Assembly (NCBI RefSeq): GCF_003049685.1
Contig: NZ_PYSY02000003.1
Span: 248,001-312,000, forward strand
Length of the DNA: 64,000 nt
Reading direction: 5' to 3'
From: Brucella pituitosa
GTDB lineage: Bacteria > Pseudomonadota > Alphaproteobacteria > Rhizobiales > Rhizobiaceae
The notes below the pieces were generated by a model that was not told the origin of the DNA, did not search any database, and was given only the letters and a program-made list of their open reading frames with translations. Positions within the stretch are counted from its first letter, which is position 1. Each line of letters starts with the position of its first letter. The translations under genes were made by a program, and so were the position numbers. Below are positions 53,707 to 62,725 of the stretch, piece after piece.

Positions 53707-55079
53707 GCGCGCAGCCAAACGAGATTCAGTCTATCCGGGTCGCCGTTATCGAGCGGGGTGCGAAGTCCGTGAGTGGCTGGCACGTGGCTGAGATTGGAAA
53801 AGAGATCGCCTTTAAAACGGAAGATCTGGACGACTATCGAACGAAAAATTGGGACAGCCGTGTCTACGATGCGATGGTCCTCATCGCTGCGGTAGAATAT
53901 TGTGACAAAGCGTTGAAGCGATCAGGGCTTCTCTGGGCAAGACGGTTCGAGCTCAAACTTCCGGTTCACGACGTCAGGCATTGGCAGAGCCCGATGGTGG
54001 TAGATGCGATCGCAGGTGCGTTGAAGTTTCTGACCGGTGATGAATGGAATATCACCTTCACCGCTACTACGACTGATCTGGATGCCGACATTGGGCGGCA
54101 GAGCCTTTTGGAATGGGGAGATGCCGGGCGAACCGTGACGCCTTTCAGCGACGGTCTAGATTCCCGCGCGGTATCAGCGATCCTCAGCGCAAACGGTCGT
54201 GGTGATCGGATCATAAGAGTGCGTGTCGGATCGAAATCCGATGATCGGCCAATCCGCGACCGCAAGAAAGTCCCCTTTTTGAACATACCGTTCACGGTGA
54301 ACATGAAAGGGCGCGGGATAAAAGAATCCTCAGTGCGCAGCCGAGGGTTCAAGTTCACGCTCCTGAGTTCTCTGGCTGCCTATCTCGTCGGCACCCACGA
54401 TGTGGCCATGCCGGAAAGCGGGCAGGGGGCACTTGGTCCCACTCTTGTTCCCACCAGCCATGGCTATGAAGATTACCGCAACCACCCACGCTTCCTTCGA
54501 AAGATGGAGAAGGTGGTGGAGGCGATTTTTAACTACGCCATCCGTTTCCAGTTGCCGCAGCTTTGGAGGACGAAGGGACAAACTCTTGCGGAATTCGTCT
54601 CGATTGAAAGCAATCCCGATGAGTGGAATAAGACCCGGTCTTGCTGGCAGCAGAGTCGTAATTCATCATTCGCCAGCAAGCGTCGTCATTGTGGCGTATG
54701 CGCGGCTTGCATGTTGCGCAGGTTGAGCTTCCATGCCGCCGGCATTGATGAGCCGAAAGAGAATTACATTTGGGAGGATTTGCGCGCCGAAGATTTTGCG
54801 AAGGGTGCCGTTCATGGCTTCGATAAGGTAACGCGTGCAATGCGGCGATACGGTATCGCCGGAGCGCTGCATCTTGATCATCTCGCCGAAATGAGCGCTT
54901 CACCATTGCACAGGATCCGGGTAAAGCGGAGCGCTTGGCAATTGGCTGAGCAAATGCAGATAACGACGACGCAGGCCGAAGAGCAGCTTTTCGGCTTGCT
55001 GGAACAGCATGACAGAGAATGGAAGGCATTCATGAAAGATCTTGGGCCAAAATCATTCGTCGCCCAATGGTTGGCGTGA
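53703..55079 (+). CDS. QueC-like PP-loop protein
   Basis: A 458-residue protein starting at TTG 53703 (MSAQPNEIQSIRVAVIERG). The PP-loop reads TPFSDGLDSRAVSAIL, with S149-DGLDS-154 in place of the usual SGGxDS; it binds and adenylates a substrate carboxylate. The C-terminal third has CWQQ, RRHCGVCAACMLRRL, a zinc cluster of the QueC kind. QueC makes the nitrile of the queuosine precursor. QueC relatives also work in defence (Qat, some CBASS) as nucleotide or protein modifiers. The adjoining XRE-ImmA and PIN-like genes give it a defence or toxin-control setting instead of tRNA modification. The length is about twice that of plain QueC, with an extra N-terminal domain. Confidence 0.75.
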   Translation: MSAQPNEIQSIRVAVIERGAKSVSGWHVAEIGKEIAFKTEDLDDYRTKNWDSRVYDAMVLIAAVEYCDKALKRSGLLWARRFELKLPVHDVRHWQSPMVVDAIAGALKFLTGDEWNITFTATTTDLDADIGRQSLLEWGDAGRTVTPFSDGLDSRAVSAILSANGRGDRIIRVRVGSKSDDRPIRDRKKVPFLNIPFTVNMKGRGIKESSVRSRGFKFTLLSSLAAYLVGTHDVAMPESGQGALGPTLVPTSHGYEDYRNHPRFLRKMEKVVEAIFNYAIRFQLPQLWRTKGQTLAEFVSIESNPDEWNKTRSCWQQSRNSSFASKRRHCGVCAACMLRRLSFHAAGIDEPKENYIWEDLRAEDFAKGAVHGFDKVTRAMRRYGIAGALHLDHLAEMSASPLHRIRVKRSAWQLAEQMQITTTQAEEQLFGLLEQHDREWKAFMKDLGPKSFVAQWLA

Positions 55080-55084
55080 ACGCG

Positions 55085-56269
55085 ATGAACGAAGGAAACG
55101 ATCAGTTCGATGCGGAACAGCTCGGCGAACGGCTGCGCATTGCCCGAGAGACCGCCGGGAAAACCCAAGCCGACGCAGCGTCCCTGATCGGCGTCGGCCG
55201 CACGACTCTGGTCGCGATTGAGAAGGGTGGCCGTCGTGTAAAGATCAGTGAGCTTCAGCAGCTCGCGCAATTCTATAAAACCAGCGCCAACGCGCTGCTT
55301 CGTAAAGAAGCTGTTCATGTCGAGCTGACGCCAAAATTTCGAAGACTTGCGGATCACGAAGAAGCGTCCGTATCGGCGGCGGCAGAGCTTATGTCCGCGC
55401 TTGTCCGCGCTGACGTGGAGCTCGAGGCGCTACTGGGGGTTCCGCACGTTCGCAATCTGCCGCCCGAGCGTGCCATTCTCGCCGGCGAGGTTCGCCAACA
55501 GGCAGAGCAGCATGCCTTGGAACTTCGCCATTGGCTCGGTCTCGGTTTAGCGCCGGTTTCGGACATCAGCGCGTTGCTGGAAATGCAGATGGGCGTACGG
55601 CTTTATGTTCGTCGTCTGCCGGCCAAGATTTCCGGTCTCTTTGCCTTTGACGATTCGGTCGGAGCCTGCATTCTGTTGAACTCCGGTCACCCGATCGACC
55701 GGCGCACGCAAACGGCGGCGCACGAGTTGGGTCACTTGGTCGCAACGCGCAGCCAGCCGGAGGTAAGCGAAATCGACGAGCTTGAAAGCTCTCGGGAGGA
55801 GAAGTACGCGAACGCTTTCGCTCGAGGTTTTCTGACGCCAGCGCAGGCGGTCCGGCAGAAGTTCGAGGAAGTGACTGCAGGGGCTACGAGCCTCACCCGC
55901 CGTCACGTCATAGTCCTTGCCCATTTTTTCCACGTTTCGCGCGAGGCAATGGTGCGGCGGTTGGAGGAGCTGCAGCTTACCAAGCGTGGTACTTGGGACT
56001 GGTTCCAGGCGAACGGCGATATCACTGAGGAGCATGTCAGGCAGGTTTTCGGCGACGCTGTTCAGAGCGATCGAATGAAAGACGAAGCCGCGCTGCCGGT
56101 GCCCCTCAAAACTGGGCTGATGGCCTATCAAGCGGCAAAACGCGGTCTTTTGAGCGAGGGCCAGATCGCGAGAATGCTTCATCTGGATCGCGTGCTGGTC
56201 CGCGACCTCCTGACTGATATCGACGCCGAAGAAAGTGGAGCCAATGCGGCAACCTCTATTCTCCGGTAG
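55085..56269 (+). CDS. XRE HTH with ImmA/IrrE metallopeptidase domain
   Basis: A 394-residue protein starting at MNEGNDQFDAEQ (55085), six bases after the QueC-like stop. Residues 10-65 are a Cro/CI-type HTH (LGERLRIARETAGKTQADAA, SLIGVGRTTLVAIEKGGRRV). The middle and C-terminal part is the ImmA/IrrE domain with the zinc motif HELGH (H213, E214, H217) and the downstream acidic helix EEKYANAFARGFLTP supplying the third ligand. Such proteases cleave repressors to derepress toxins or mobile-element genes. It probably controls the operon through the 53074 operator. It overlaps the start of the PIN-like gene by 26 bp. Confidence 0.88.
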   Translation: MNEGNDQFDAEQLGERLRIARETAGKTQADAASLIGVGRTTLVAIEKGGRRVKISELQQLAQFYKTSANALLRKEAVHVELTPKFRRLADHEEASVSAAAELMSALVRADVELEALLGVPHVRNLPPERAILAGEVRQQAEQHALELRHWLGLGLAPVSDISALLEMQMGVRLYVRRLPAKISGLFAFDDSVGACILLNSGHPIDRRTQTAAHELGHLVATRSQPEVSEIDELESSREEKYANAFARGFLTPAQAVRQKFEEVTAGATSLTRRHVIVLAHFFHVSREAMVRRLEELQLTKRGTWDWFQANGDITEEHVRQVFGDAVQSDRMKDEAALPVPLKTGLMAYQAAKRGLLSEGQIARMLHLDRVLVRDLLTDIDAEESGANAATSILR

Positions 56270-56867
56270 CGTTTCGCCCAACCTCGTCGTCGATACCAGC
56301 GTGATCATAAACCTGAATGCGACAGGGCAAGGAGCTGATGTTGTTCGCGCGTTTGGAGTGACGCTTCGAGCGAGTACCATTGTCCGGGACGAGCTCATCG
56401 CCGATCGCTTCAGTGCTAGAAACGATGCTGATATGGCAACGAAACTCGCCGATGACGGACTGCTCGAATTCGTTGAGCTTGATGACGAGGGAGAGCGTCT
56501 TTTCGCGGGCCTTGTTAGCGGAAGTACAGCAGAGACCTTGGATGACGGTGAAGCTGCTACGCTCGCGGCCGGGGCCGTCTTAGGCTATACCGTCGTCATC
56601 GACGAGCGCAAAGCGCAGCGGATCGCCGGCGAGCGGTTCACGTCCATGCAGATCATCACGACGGCTGACATTCTTTGCTCCGAGCGTGTTGTCTCTGGCC
56701 TGGGGACAGCAGCCGTCGGAAATCTGATTTTCAATGGTTTGGTTGGCGCCCGAATGTTCGTTCCTGAACGGCATCATGGTTGGGTCGCTAATGTTCTCGG
56801 CGAACGCATTACCAAATGCCATAGCTTGCCTGCCGCTTTGCGTCAGATAGTGAAACAAGCGGGCTGA
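56244..56867 (+). CDS. PIN-domain-like protein
   Basis: A 207-residue protein with PIN-type nuclease features: N-terminal NLVVDTSVIINLNATGQ, a central DDGEAATLAAG (acidic pair) and YTVVIDERKAQRIA with the third acidic residue. The pattern matches PIN-like RNase/toxin proteins (PIN_3/'DUF3368'-like), though those usually carry four acidic positions. The ATG at 56244 with GGAG is preferred to GTG 56235. The overlap with the XRE-ImmA gene implies coupling, as for a toxin following its antitoxin-regulator. Whether it cuts RNA is an inference. Confidence 0.75.
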   Translation: MRQPLFSGSVSPNLVVDTSVIINLNATGQGADVVRAFGVTLRASTIVRDELIADRFSARNDADMATKLADDGLLEFVELDDEGERLFAGLVSGSTAETLDDGEAATLAAGAVLGYTVVIDERKAQRIAGERFTSMQIITTADILCSERVVSGLGTAAVGNLIFNGLVGARMFVPERHHGWVANVLGERITKCHSLPAALRQIVKQAG

Positions 56868-56936
56868 AAATGCTGACATCCTGCAGGCGCAATCTTTCTG
56901 GCATGGGCGCCTGCTATCATCACGGAGCCTTCGAGC

Positions 56937-57620
56937 ATGACCTGCTATTTTCAGGGGTGTAACGAAAAGGGAGTAACTAAGGAACATATTCCCCCGCGTT
57001 CATTCTTTCCCGAAGGCGAGAGGCATCAGCTCCTGACGGTGAAGGCTTGTAAAACCCATAACAACGACAAGTCGATGAATGACCTCTATGTTCTCGCCCA
57101 GATCTGTATGCATTCCTCGCCGCGCAATCGAGCGCGCGAGGTATTTCAAGACCGCGTGGCGCCACAGCTTTCGCGCAATAACCATGCCTTGATGCGCCTT
57201 TTATCAAAAGGCGCTGTTCAGGTCCCCGGTGGGGTTGCCTACACTGTTGACCAGACTCGCTTCGATGAGTTTTTCACCGCCCTGTCCTGTGGTCTCGTTT
57301 ACAAGTCGCAGAAAGCGCAATTGCCGCGGAACTACCGCATCAACCACATTTATCATCAGCTTCTCGACAACGGCAGCGCTGAATGGAAGCAGTTTGTCGC
57401 GGGAGTTGATAAATTCTATGACGCCAAGCCTCTTAAGGTGTTGAATTTCGGCAGCCCGAACGCTCTAAACGAGCGGATCTACACCGTTGAGATTCACGGT
57501 ATCCCTAGGTTTGCAGGGAGTCTCACGATCGTGCACCGATTTTTTGGTGTCTTTAAAGTGACATCGATGCTCACGCGACTTGTTGATGGCGATGACACAG
57601 ATGGAGCTGCTCAGGCGTGA
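56937..57620 (+). CDS. HNH-like endonuclease domain protein
   Basis: A 227-residue protein. The front holds C-x4-C in CYFQGCNE, EHIPPRSFFP as the His-containing motif and ACKTHNNDKSMND with a CxxHN pattern, all arranged as in HNH/'HNHc_5'-type zinc-and-metal sites. The rest (TALSCGLVYKSQKAQLPRNY, SLTIVHRFFGVFKVTSMLTR) has no assignment. It follows the PIN-like gene by 69 bp with a GGAG site. It may be a nicking or defence nuclease; a regulatory zinc protein is an alternative. Confidence 0.65.
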   Translation: MTCYFQGCNEKGVTKEHIPPRSFFPEGERHQLLTVKACKTHNNDKSMNDLYVLAQICMHSSPRNRAREVFQDRVAPQLSRNNHALMRLLSKGAVQVPGGVAYTVDQTRFDEFFTALSCGLVYKSQKAQLPRNYRINHIYHQLLDNGSAEWKQFVAGVDKFYDAKPLKVLNFGSPNALNERIYTVEIHGIPRFAGSLTIVHRFFGVFKVTSMLTRLVDGDDTDGAAQA

Positions 57621-57752
57621 ACTCTGGTATCGCCTCTAGCCGGAACTGATCGCCAGCTCCTCTACCGTATTTTTGGCTATCTTGGTACCATTCCCCGTTG
57701 ATCGTTGCGCTGGAATTGCTAGTCTAGCGATTAGAGGGAGAGGGGGCTTTCC

Positions 57753-58256
57753 ATGAAAATTTTACTCGCGTCATCCATCGCCGCATTGGGTCTATGGCTA
57801 TGCAGCACTAGCGCTTCCGCGGCGTCGTTTTGCCAGGCGGCCGGCGATCGAAACTGCTTCACCGGCAAGTTCGGGTTGGTCGATATTCCGGGCGATCCTG
57901 ACCACAAGCTGCTTGAGGCCGATTTCGGCTATATCGATGCCAAGGGCGTGGGTTGGCAGACCAACAAGGCAACCAAGACCGAGGGGGCATCGATCCCCCC
58001 GCTGTTGCAACCTTTTGTGGGTTCACCATGGGAAGATGGCTACATCCGCGCGGCCGTTATCCACGACTGGTATTTTGATCGACATGTGCGAACCTGGAAA
58101 GAAACGCATCGCGTTTTCTATGACGCGATGCTCGCCAGCGGATTGCAAAAACCGAAAGCAAAGCTGCTGTTTTACGCAGTCTACGCGTTCGACCGCGCTG
58201 GGGCTGTCTTGTTCCTGGCCAATCCTGCGCGGCGGGAAAGAATTGCATTCAGATGA
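57753..58256 (+). CDS. exported DUF1353 protein
   Basis: A 167-residue protein after a strong GGGAGAGGGGG site. The signal peptide MKILLASSIAALGLWLCSTS cleaves near SASA-AS. The mature part is DUF1353: GWQTNKATKTEGASIPPLLQ, AAVIHDWYFD, and ETHRVFYDAMLASGLQKPKA. DUF1353 proteins come from prophages and islands and their role is unknown; the conserved His, Asp and Tyr suggest metal binding. It overlaps the next small gene by 4 bp (ATGA). Confidence 0.85.
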   Translation: MKILLASSIAALGLWLCSTSASAASFCQAAGDRNCFTGKFGLVDIPGDPDHKLLEADFGYIDAKGVGWQTNKATKTEGASIPPLLQPFVGSPWEDGYIRAAVIHDWYFDRHVRTWKETHRVFYDAMLASGLQKPKAKLLFYAVYAFDRAGAVLFLANPARRERIAFR

Positions 58257-58471
58257 CGGGAAAAGAAGCGGCATTTGTTCAGCTGCCCGGCGAATTGGAC
58301 GACCAGTCCGGAACTAGGGAATTACGAGCGATCGCAGCAGCGATCGCCCTCAAGGAAGATACCGAAGATGCGTTGACCCTTGATCAGCTTATGGCGATCG
58401 CCGACGAGGCCCATCCGAAACAGTCGCTCAAGGATGAGAAGCCCACAAGCGGCGGCGGAATAACGAAGTGA
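58253..58471 (+). CDS. small acidic protein coupled to DUF1353
   Basis: A 72-residue protein without signal peptide, starting in the ATGA overlap with the DUF1353 gene. It is mostly helical and acidic (LDDQSGTRELRAIAAAIALK, EDTEDALTLDQLMAIADEAH) with a Gly-rich tail. No family is recognised. The coupling suggests a cytoplasmic partner or immunity-like role for the exported protein. Confidence 0.6.
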   Translation: MTGKEAAFVQLPGELDDQSGTRELRAIAAAIALKEDTEDALTLDQLMAIADEAHPKQSLKDEKPTSGGGITK

Positions 58472-58507
58472 ACCACATATTGTCGTTGCGGCAGGGATAG
58501 GGCGAGA

Positions 58508-59620
58508 ATGATTGTCGATGTGAATGAACGGCGAAAAGCGCCAATCGCTCTTCATGGGCTCCATAACGTCGATCGGGACTATACGATTTATTACGACGAG
58601 ACAAACAACCATCGGAGGGTGCATGTTCGCGAAGACGGGCTCAATATTCGCGAACCAACATGCTTCGTTATCGGAGGTATAGCCTATGCTGGGCCACAGC
58701 GGATCTTTGATCTGAAACACCTACGGGATATTCTGCAGGTCCAGGACACCTCGCCGGAGATCAAGCTCAAGAACGTCGCGACTGGCGACTTTCTCAAAAT
58801 GCTCACGAGCCGGAAGCTGGAAACCTTCCTGCGTTGGCTTCTTGAACAAGACCTCTGCGTGCATTTCTCGGTCGTCGATCCGCTTTATTGGAGCGTCGTC
58901 GATATTGTCGACTCGATTTTGTCAAATGATGAGGCCGGTCATCTTATCCCTTACGAGCGGCATCTGAAGAACGATCTATTCACTATCCTCCGGCACGACA
59001 TCAATGGGTTGATCGATCTATTTCGGCGCTATGAATACCCAAACGTGGGGCAGAGGCGGCGCCGGGAATTCATTGACGAGCTATTAGACCTGACTGAAGC
59101 TCACTCTGATTTGCTCGATCATTTCAACTACATGATGTTGAAGGGTGTGTTGCAATTGGCTCGAAAAGTCGACTCTCTCCCCTTTGTCGAAGACGAGACG
59201 CCGAATGTGCTGATCGACAGCTTCGGCGCCTTTTTTATTGAGCGCCTCTACATCCTCAAGAATGCTTCCCACATTCTCGATGTCGAAGAACTCATCATCG
59301 ACTATCTCAAAGACGTGCGCTTCGTTGACGGAAACAAGGATCTGAATCACTTCAGGTTTGCGGACTCGAAGAGTGAACCCGGCATTCAAATTTCAGATGT
59401 TTTGGCTGGTTTCCTCGGGAAATATTTCTCGTTCATCTGCGCAACTGACGACGACGCACTTGGTGAAATCCGTCACTCGCTGGGAGCGCAGCAGGAAACA
59501 AACCTCTCTCTCCTTTATGAGCTACTTGAACGTTCCAATGACGAGAATCTGGTCTTCGCTCATGCGGTGATGAGCAACCGCGATCGGATGATGGCAGAGG
59601 CATTTCGAGAGCCGAAATAG
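58508..59620 (+). CDS. DUF3800 protein
   Basis: A 370-residue protein of DUF3800 type, an RNase-H-like fold: RDYTIYYDETNN carries the first catalytic Asp-Glu, EPTCFVIGGIAY and EIKLKNVATGDFL follow, and near the end NVLIDSFGAFF and FADSKSEPGIQISDVLAGFL give the later acidic residues (the 'gIQlaDllAg' motif). DUF3800 proteins occur in retron and other defence loci and may process RNA or DNA. It begins 37 bp after the small gene and probably shares its transcript. Confidence 0.85.
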   Translation: MIVDVNERRKAPIALHGLHNVDRDYTIYYDETNNHRRVHVREDGLNIREPTCFVIGGIAYAGPQRIFDLKHLRDILQVQDTSPEIKLKNVATGDFLKMLTSRKLETFLRWLLEQDLCVHFSVVDPLYWSVVDIVDSILSNDEAGHLIPYERHLKNDLFTILRHDINGLIDLFRRYEYPNVGQRRRREFIDELLDLTEAHSDLLDHFNYMMLKGVLQLARKVDSLPFVEDETPNVLIDSFGAFFIERLYILKNASHILDVEELIIDYLKDVRFVDGNKDLNHFRFADSKSEPGIQISDVLAGFLGKYFSFICATDDDALGEIRHSLGAQQETNLSLLYELLERSNDENLVFAHAVMSNRDRMMAEAFREPK

Positions 59621-59653
59621 ACTGATCGGACGTTAAACCCGATGCAGAAGGCA

Positions 59654-60763
59654 TTAGAAGTTGAGGTTCAGTTGCGGCTGCTCGCCGCCAGAAGCAGCAG
59701 GCCCTTCGTCTGTCAATGATGAGAGTGTGACACCCAGCAAGCGCACAGATCTTTTGAATGGATACACAGCTGACAGCAAGTCTGCCGCGACACGAAGGAC
59801 ATCGAGGCTGCTCCGAATAGGAACGATGCTCGTCTTGCTGCGCGTTGACTGGGAGAAGTCTGAAAACTTGATCTTCACCGTGACGGTCTTTCCTGAGATA
59901 CCTTTCGCTTCGCAATAGCGCCAGACCTTGTCCGCAAGCGGCCTTAGCTCGATTTTGGCGGCATCCAAATCTTCTATATCCTCAACAAATGTGTCTTCAG
60001 CGCCGACGGATTTTCGCACCCGATCTGGTCGAACCTGGCGCTCATCGATCCCGCGTGCGATTCCATAGAAATAGCCACCCGATTTGCCAAAATGCTGCGT
60101 CAAAAACTGCAACGACTTCGTCTTCAAATCCGCCCCGGTCTCGATCCCAAGTCGATGCATCTTCTCGGCGGTGGCCGGGCCAACGCCATGAAACTTCTTG
60201 ACCGCAAGGCCTTCGATAAAGATAGGTCCGTTTTTGGGGGTGATGACGGCCTGACCGTTCGGCTTGTTCAGGTCGGACGCCATTTTTGCGAGAAATTTGT
60301 TGTAAGAGATTCCAGCCGACGCGTTCAAGCCGGTGACGGCTTTGATCTTTGCGCGGATCTCCAACGCGATTTCCGTCGCTATGGGCATTTCCTTCAGATT
60401 GTCCGTCACGTCAAGGTAGGCCTCATCTAGTGACAAGGGCTCGACCAAGGGCGTGTACTCGGCAAAAATCTGGCGGATTTGAGCCGAGACCTCTTGGTAG
60501 GCTTCAAAACGAGGCTTCACGAAAATCAGCTCAGGACATTTGCGTGCGGCCGTCACCGATGGCATTGCTGAGTGTACGCCGAACGCGCGCGCCTCGTAGC
60601 TTGCCGTCGTCAACACGCCTCGAACGCCAGAGCCGCCCACCGCTATCGGCTTTCCACGGAGATCCGGATTGTCGCGCTGCTCGACCGAGGCATAGAAGGC
60701 ATCCATGTCGATGTGGATGATTTTTCTAGTCGATGCGGCAATTTCCATATCGGTTTCCAGCAT
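59654..60763 (-). CDS. dinB: DNA polymerase IV (DinB)
   Basis: A 369-residue Y-family polymerase: KIIHIDMDAFYASVEQRDNP (catalytic Asp), KPIAVGGSGVRGVLTTASYE, VEPLSLDEAYLDVTD (second acidic pair), KMASDLNKPNGQAVI and the C-terminal little-finger domain. It copies damaged DNA with low fidelity under SOS. A LexA box of the alphaproteobacterial form GAAC-N7-GAAC lies 17 bp upstream, so it is SOS-induced. The M at 60763 is the first ATG; another at 60748 has a better GGAAA site. It is convergent with the DUF3800 gene. Confidence 0.93.
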   Translation of the reverse strand: MLETDMEIAASTRKIIHIDMDAFYASVEQRDNPDLRGKPIAVGGSGVRGVLTTASYEARAFGVHSAMPSVTAARKCPELIFVKPRFEAYQEVSAQIRQIFAEYTPLVEPLSLDEAYLDVTDNLKEMPIATEIALEIRAKIKAVTGLNASAGISYNKFLAKMASDLNKPNGQAVITPKNGPIFIEGLAVKKFHGVGPATAEKMHRLGIETGADLKTKSLQFLTQHFGKSGGYFYGIARGIDERQVRPDRVRKSVGAEDTFVEDIEDLDAAKIELRPLADKVWRYCEAKGISGKTVTVKIKFSDFSQSTRSKTSIVPIRSSLDVLRVAADLLSAVYPFKRSVRLLGVTLSSLTDEGPAASGGEQPQLNLNF

Positions 60764-60779
60764 CTACGATCGAATTACG

Positions 60780-60794
60780 GAACATAAAAAGAAC
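60780..60794. promoter_or_regulatory. LexA (SOS) box of dinB
   Basis: GAACATAAAAAGAAC fits the alphaproteobacterial LexA site GAAC-N7-GAAC exactly (GTTC-N7-GTTC on the other strand). It lies directly upstream of dinB, placing the gene under SOS control. Confidence 0.85.
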
Positions 60795-61040
60795 ATAGCT
60801 TAATCTTCAGAAATTACAACCCCATTGGTACGCCGAAGCATCAGGAGCTTCTGATTGACTTGCAATCCAGAAAAGTTGCGTTATCTTTCTGAGGATGGAG
60901 CCGAACGCCAGGGCTGCAAGCGACCCAAAAGGCGGCACATCTTAGACAAAATCCTGAACGGCAACCATTCAGCCGGCGCAGGGTGTTCATGAAGCGCTTG
61001 CGACCACCCCTTCACGACGCCGGTGTGAAATGGATTTGTC

Positions 61041-61322
61041 ATGTCTATCCAAAAGGAATGCGCAGATCTTTTGCGCGAATACTACCTTAGTCTGACTGGC
61101 AGCAAACTCCGCTCTGGTCACGCCCATGAACTTGTCGCAGCTTATTTCGGGTATAGGACAGCCGTCGCGTTGCAGGCAGATGCGGTGTTTCCGATTTCTT
61201 CATTGGAAGATGCGGAAGTCCTGATCCCGGATATTGCGGGTATGGATCGTCGGCGCTCGGAGTTAAATGATGTTCCTGCCGATCTTCCCGATGGACGGGT
61301 GTTAATTTGCAGCACGGAATGA
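61041..61322 (+). CDS. short conserved-looking protein of unknown function
   Basis: A 93-residue protein whose front (LREYYLSLTGSKLRSGHAHE, then LVAAYFGYRTAVALQAD) resembles the N-terminal segment of larger glyoxalase-superfamily-type or helper proteins in which 'SHAHE..AA..GY....AL' is conserved. It stops soon after that segment, so it may be a truncated copy. It has no clear ribosome site. The next 280 bp show no further supported gene. Confidence 0.5.
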   Translation: MSIQKECADLLREYYLSLTGSKLRSGHAHELVAAYFGYRTAVALQADAVFPISSLEDAEVLIPDIAGMDRRRSELNDVPADLPDGRVLICSTE

Positions 61323-61600
61323 CCCACTTTTTCATTTCATCGTGATCCGTGTGGCACTACTCAAGATTTGGATATCACTTTCATTTTTTCTTCTCATTCG
61401 GATTGGAGCGAAACGAAACACCGGTTCATCGTGAAATGAAAATCGACAGTGGTTGGAGAGGCAGCGAACCAGATCCTGACTTACAAACATCACGCTCACC
61501 TGGGCTTCATTCCGGTCGACACAACTGAACGAAGGCGGATTCTGACTGGCAATCATAGATTGGCCTGTCGTCGTCTTTCGTTTCTCGCGAAATCTGTCAA

Positions 61601-62674
61601 TCACCTTTTCAGTAAGCCTTCCACAACATCGGAACCGAGTGCCTCTCTTAACGCTTCCACTCCGTTTTTGGGTAGTCTGGATAAGCCACTGACGATGCTC
61701 TCTTTCCACGCATCACCGCGCTCCCATGCTTCCTCCCAAGCATCGCCTAACTCATTGCCGTGGCGCGTTTCCACGAGAGCTTCGAAGAGCAAAGCGGCTT
61801 GCGTTAGATCTTTGTCAGCCTTCAAACGCCCCAACGTGTCAGTGAGTCTTCGCGACGACACAATCAGCTTGTGTACGGCATACCTCTCGGGAGCAGGAAC
61901 GAGAACGTTTATGCCTTCGCGGAAAAGAAGCACTGTGCGGATAGGCTCGTAGATCAGGTAATCAAGGAACCGCAGATTCTCCGCCGACGCGCCGCCGAGG
62001 GCGGGCATGGGCGACGGCTTGCCAGTGTATTCTTCTGATCCCCGATTTCCGGTCAAGAACTCCACCCGATAGCCTTTGGCGTTCACGAAGGCGACCACCT
62101 TAGCCTTATCGGCCTGGTGCGGAATCTCTCGGAATTCAGGGTCGACTGACTGGAGGATTTCGAGGATTGGCGGGAGACTATCTTGGACACTAGCCGATAT
62201 TGCGAAGTCCTGAGCGAAGTCTGCGTCGCCTGTCTGCAGCGCGACAGAGGGCAGCCGGACACCGAGCATTCCAGCATAGGTGCTGAATGCCACCGACCCA
62301 ATCAAGATGGCGCGCAGCCGGAACAACCCAGCATCGGCTAAGGCTTTCGTGACGTCCCCAGCGAAGGGATCAGGACCGGGAAGGCCGGCGCGTCTCAGCG
62401 TGCTAACCATGCGTCTACGCTCTCGGATGTTGTCCTTGATCTCTTTGTGGGCTCTTACCCGCTTAGTGATGGCTTCGTCACTCGCGGGGCCGACGTAGCT
62501 TCGTTTGTCTTTGCCCTCGGGGGTGGGGAGATCGAAATACCAATAATCGCGATCTTTGACGGTTACGGTCACAAACCATCCTTCTAAAGGGAAGTCTGCT
62601 ACGAATTGTGCATCCATGGTCCGCTGCGCCAACTCCGCGAACATCGTTCTATAGCTGATGTCGATCTCTTTCAT
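61601..62674 (-). CDS. GSU2403-type nucleotidyltransferase-fold protein
   Basis: A 357-residue protein (ATG 62674 after AAAGG). The core LFRLRAILIGSVAFSTYAGM, LPSVALQTGDADFAQD gives the helix and the two acidic residues of a minimal nucleotidyltransferase (GS...T.DxD-like), followed by RVEFLTGNR with the third acidic position. Members are annotated as GSU2403-family nucleotidyltransferase-fold proteins; relatives with toxin function occur in AbiEii/MenT-type systems. The C-terminal helices have AAALLFEALVETRHGNELGD-like sequence. A pair of 29-bp palindromic repeats 50 to 130 bp upstream fits autoregulation. No antitoxin gene of AbiEi type is adjacent. Confidence 0.75.
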   Translation of the reverse strand: MKEIDISYRTMFAELAQRTMDAQFVADFPLEGWFVTVTVKDRDYWYFDLPTPEGKDKRSYVGPASDEAITKRVRAHKEIKDNIRERRRMVSTLRRAGLPGPDPFAGDVTKALADAGLFRLRAILIGSVAFSTYAGMLGVRLPSVALQTGDADFAQDFAISASVQDSLPPILEILQSVDPEFREIPHQADKAKVVAFVNAKGYRVEFLTGNRGSEEYTGKPSPMPALGGASAENLRFLDYLIYEPIRTVLLFREGINVLVPAPERYAVHKLIVSSRRLTDTLGRLKADKDLTQAALLFEALVETRHGNELGDAWEEAWERGDAWKESIVSGLSRLPKNGVEALREALGSDVVEGLLKR

Positions 62675-62725
62675 CCTTGGCCTTTTCGAATGAGTTGGTC
62701 GCACCGGCGGCGAGTTGAACTATGT

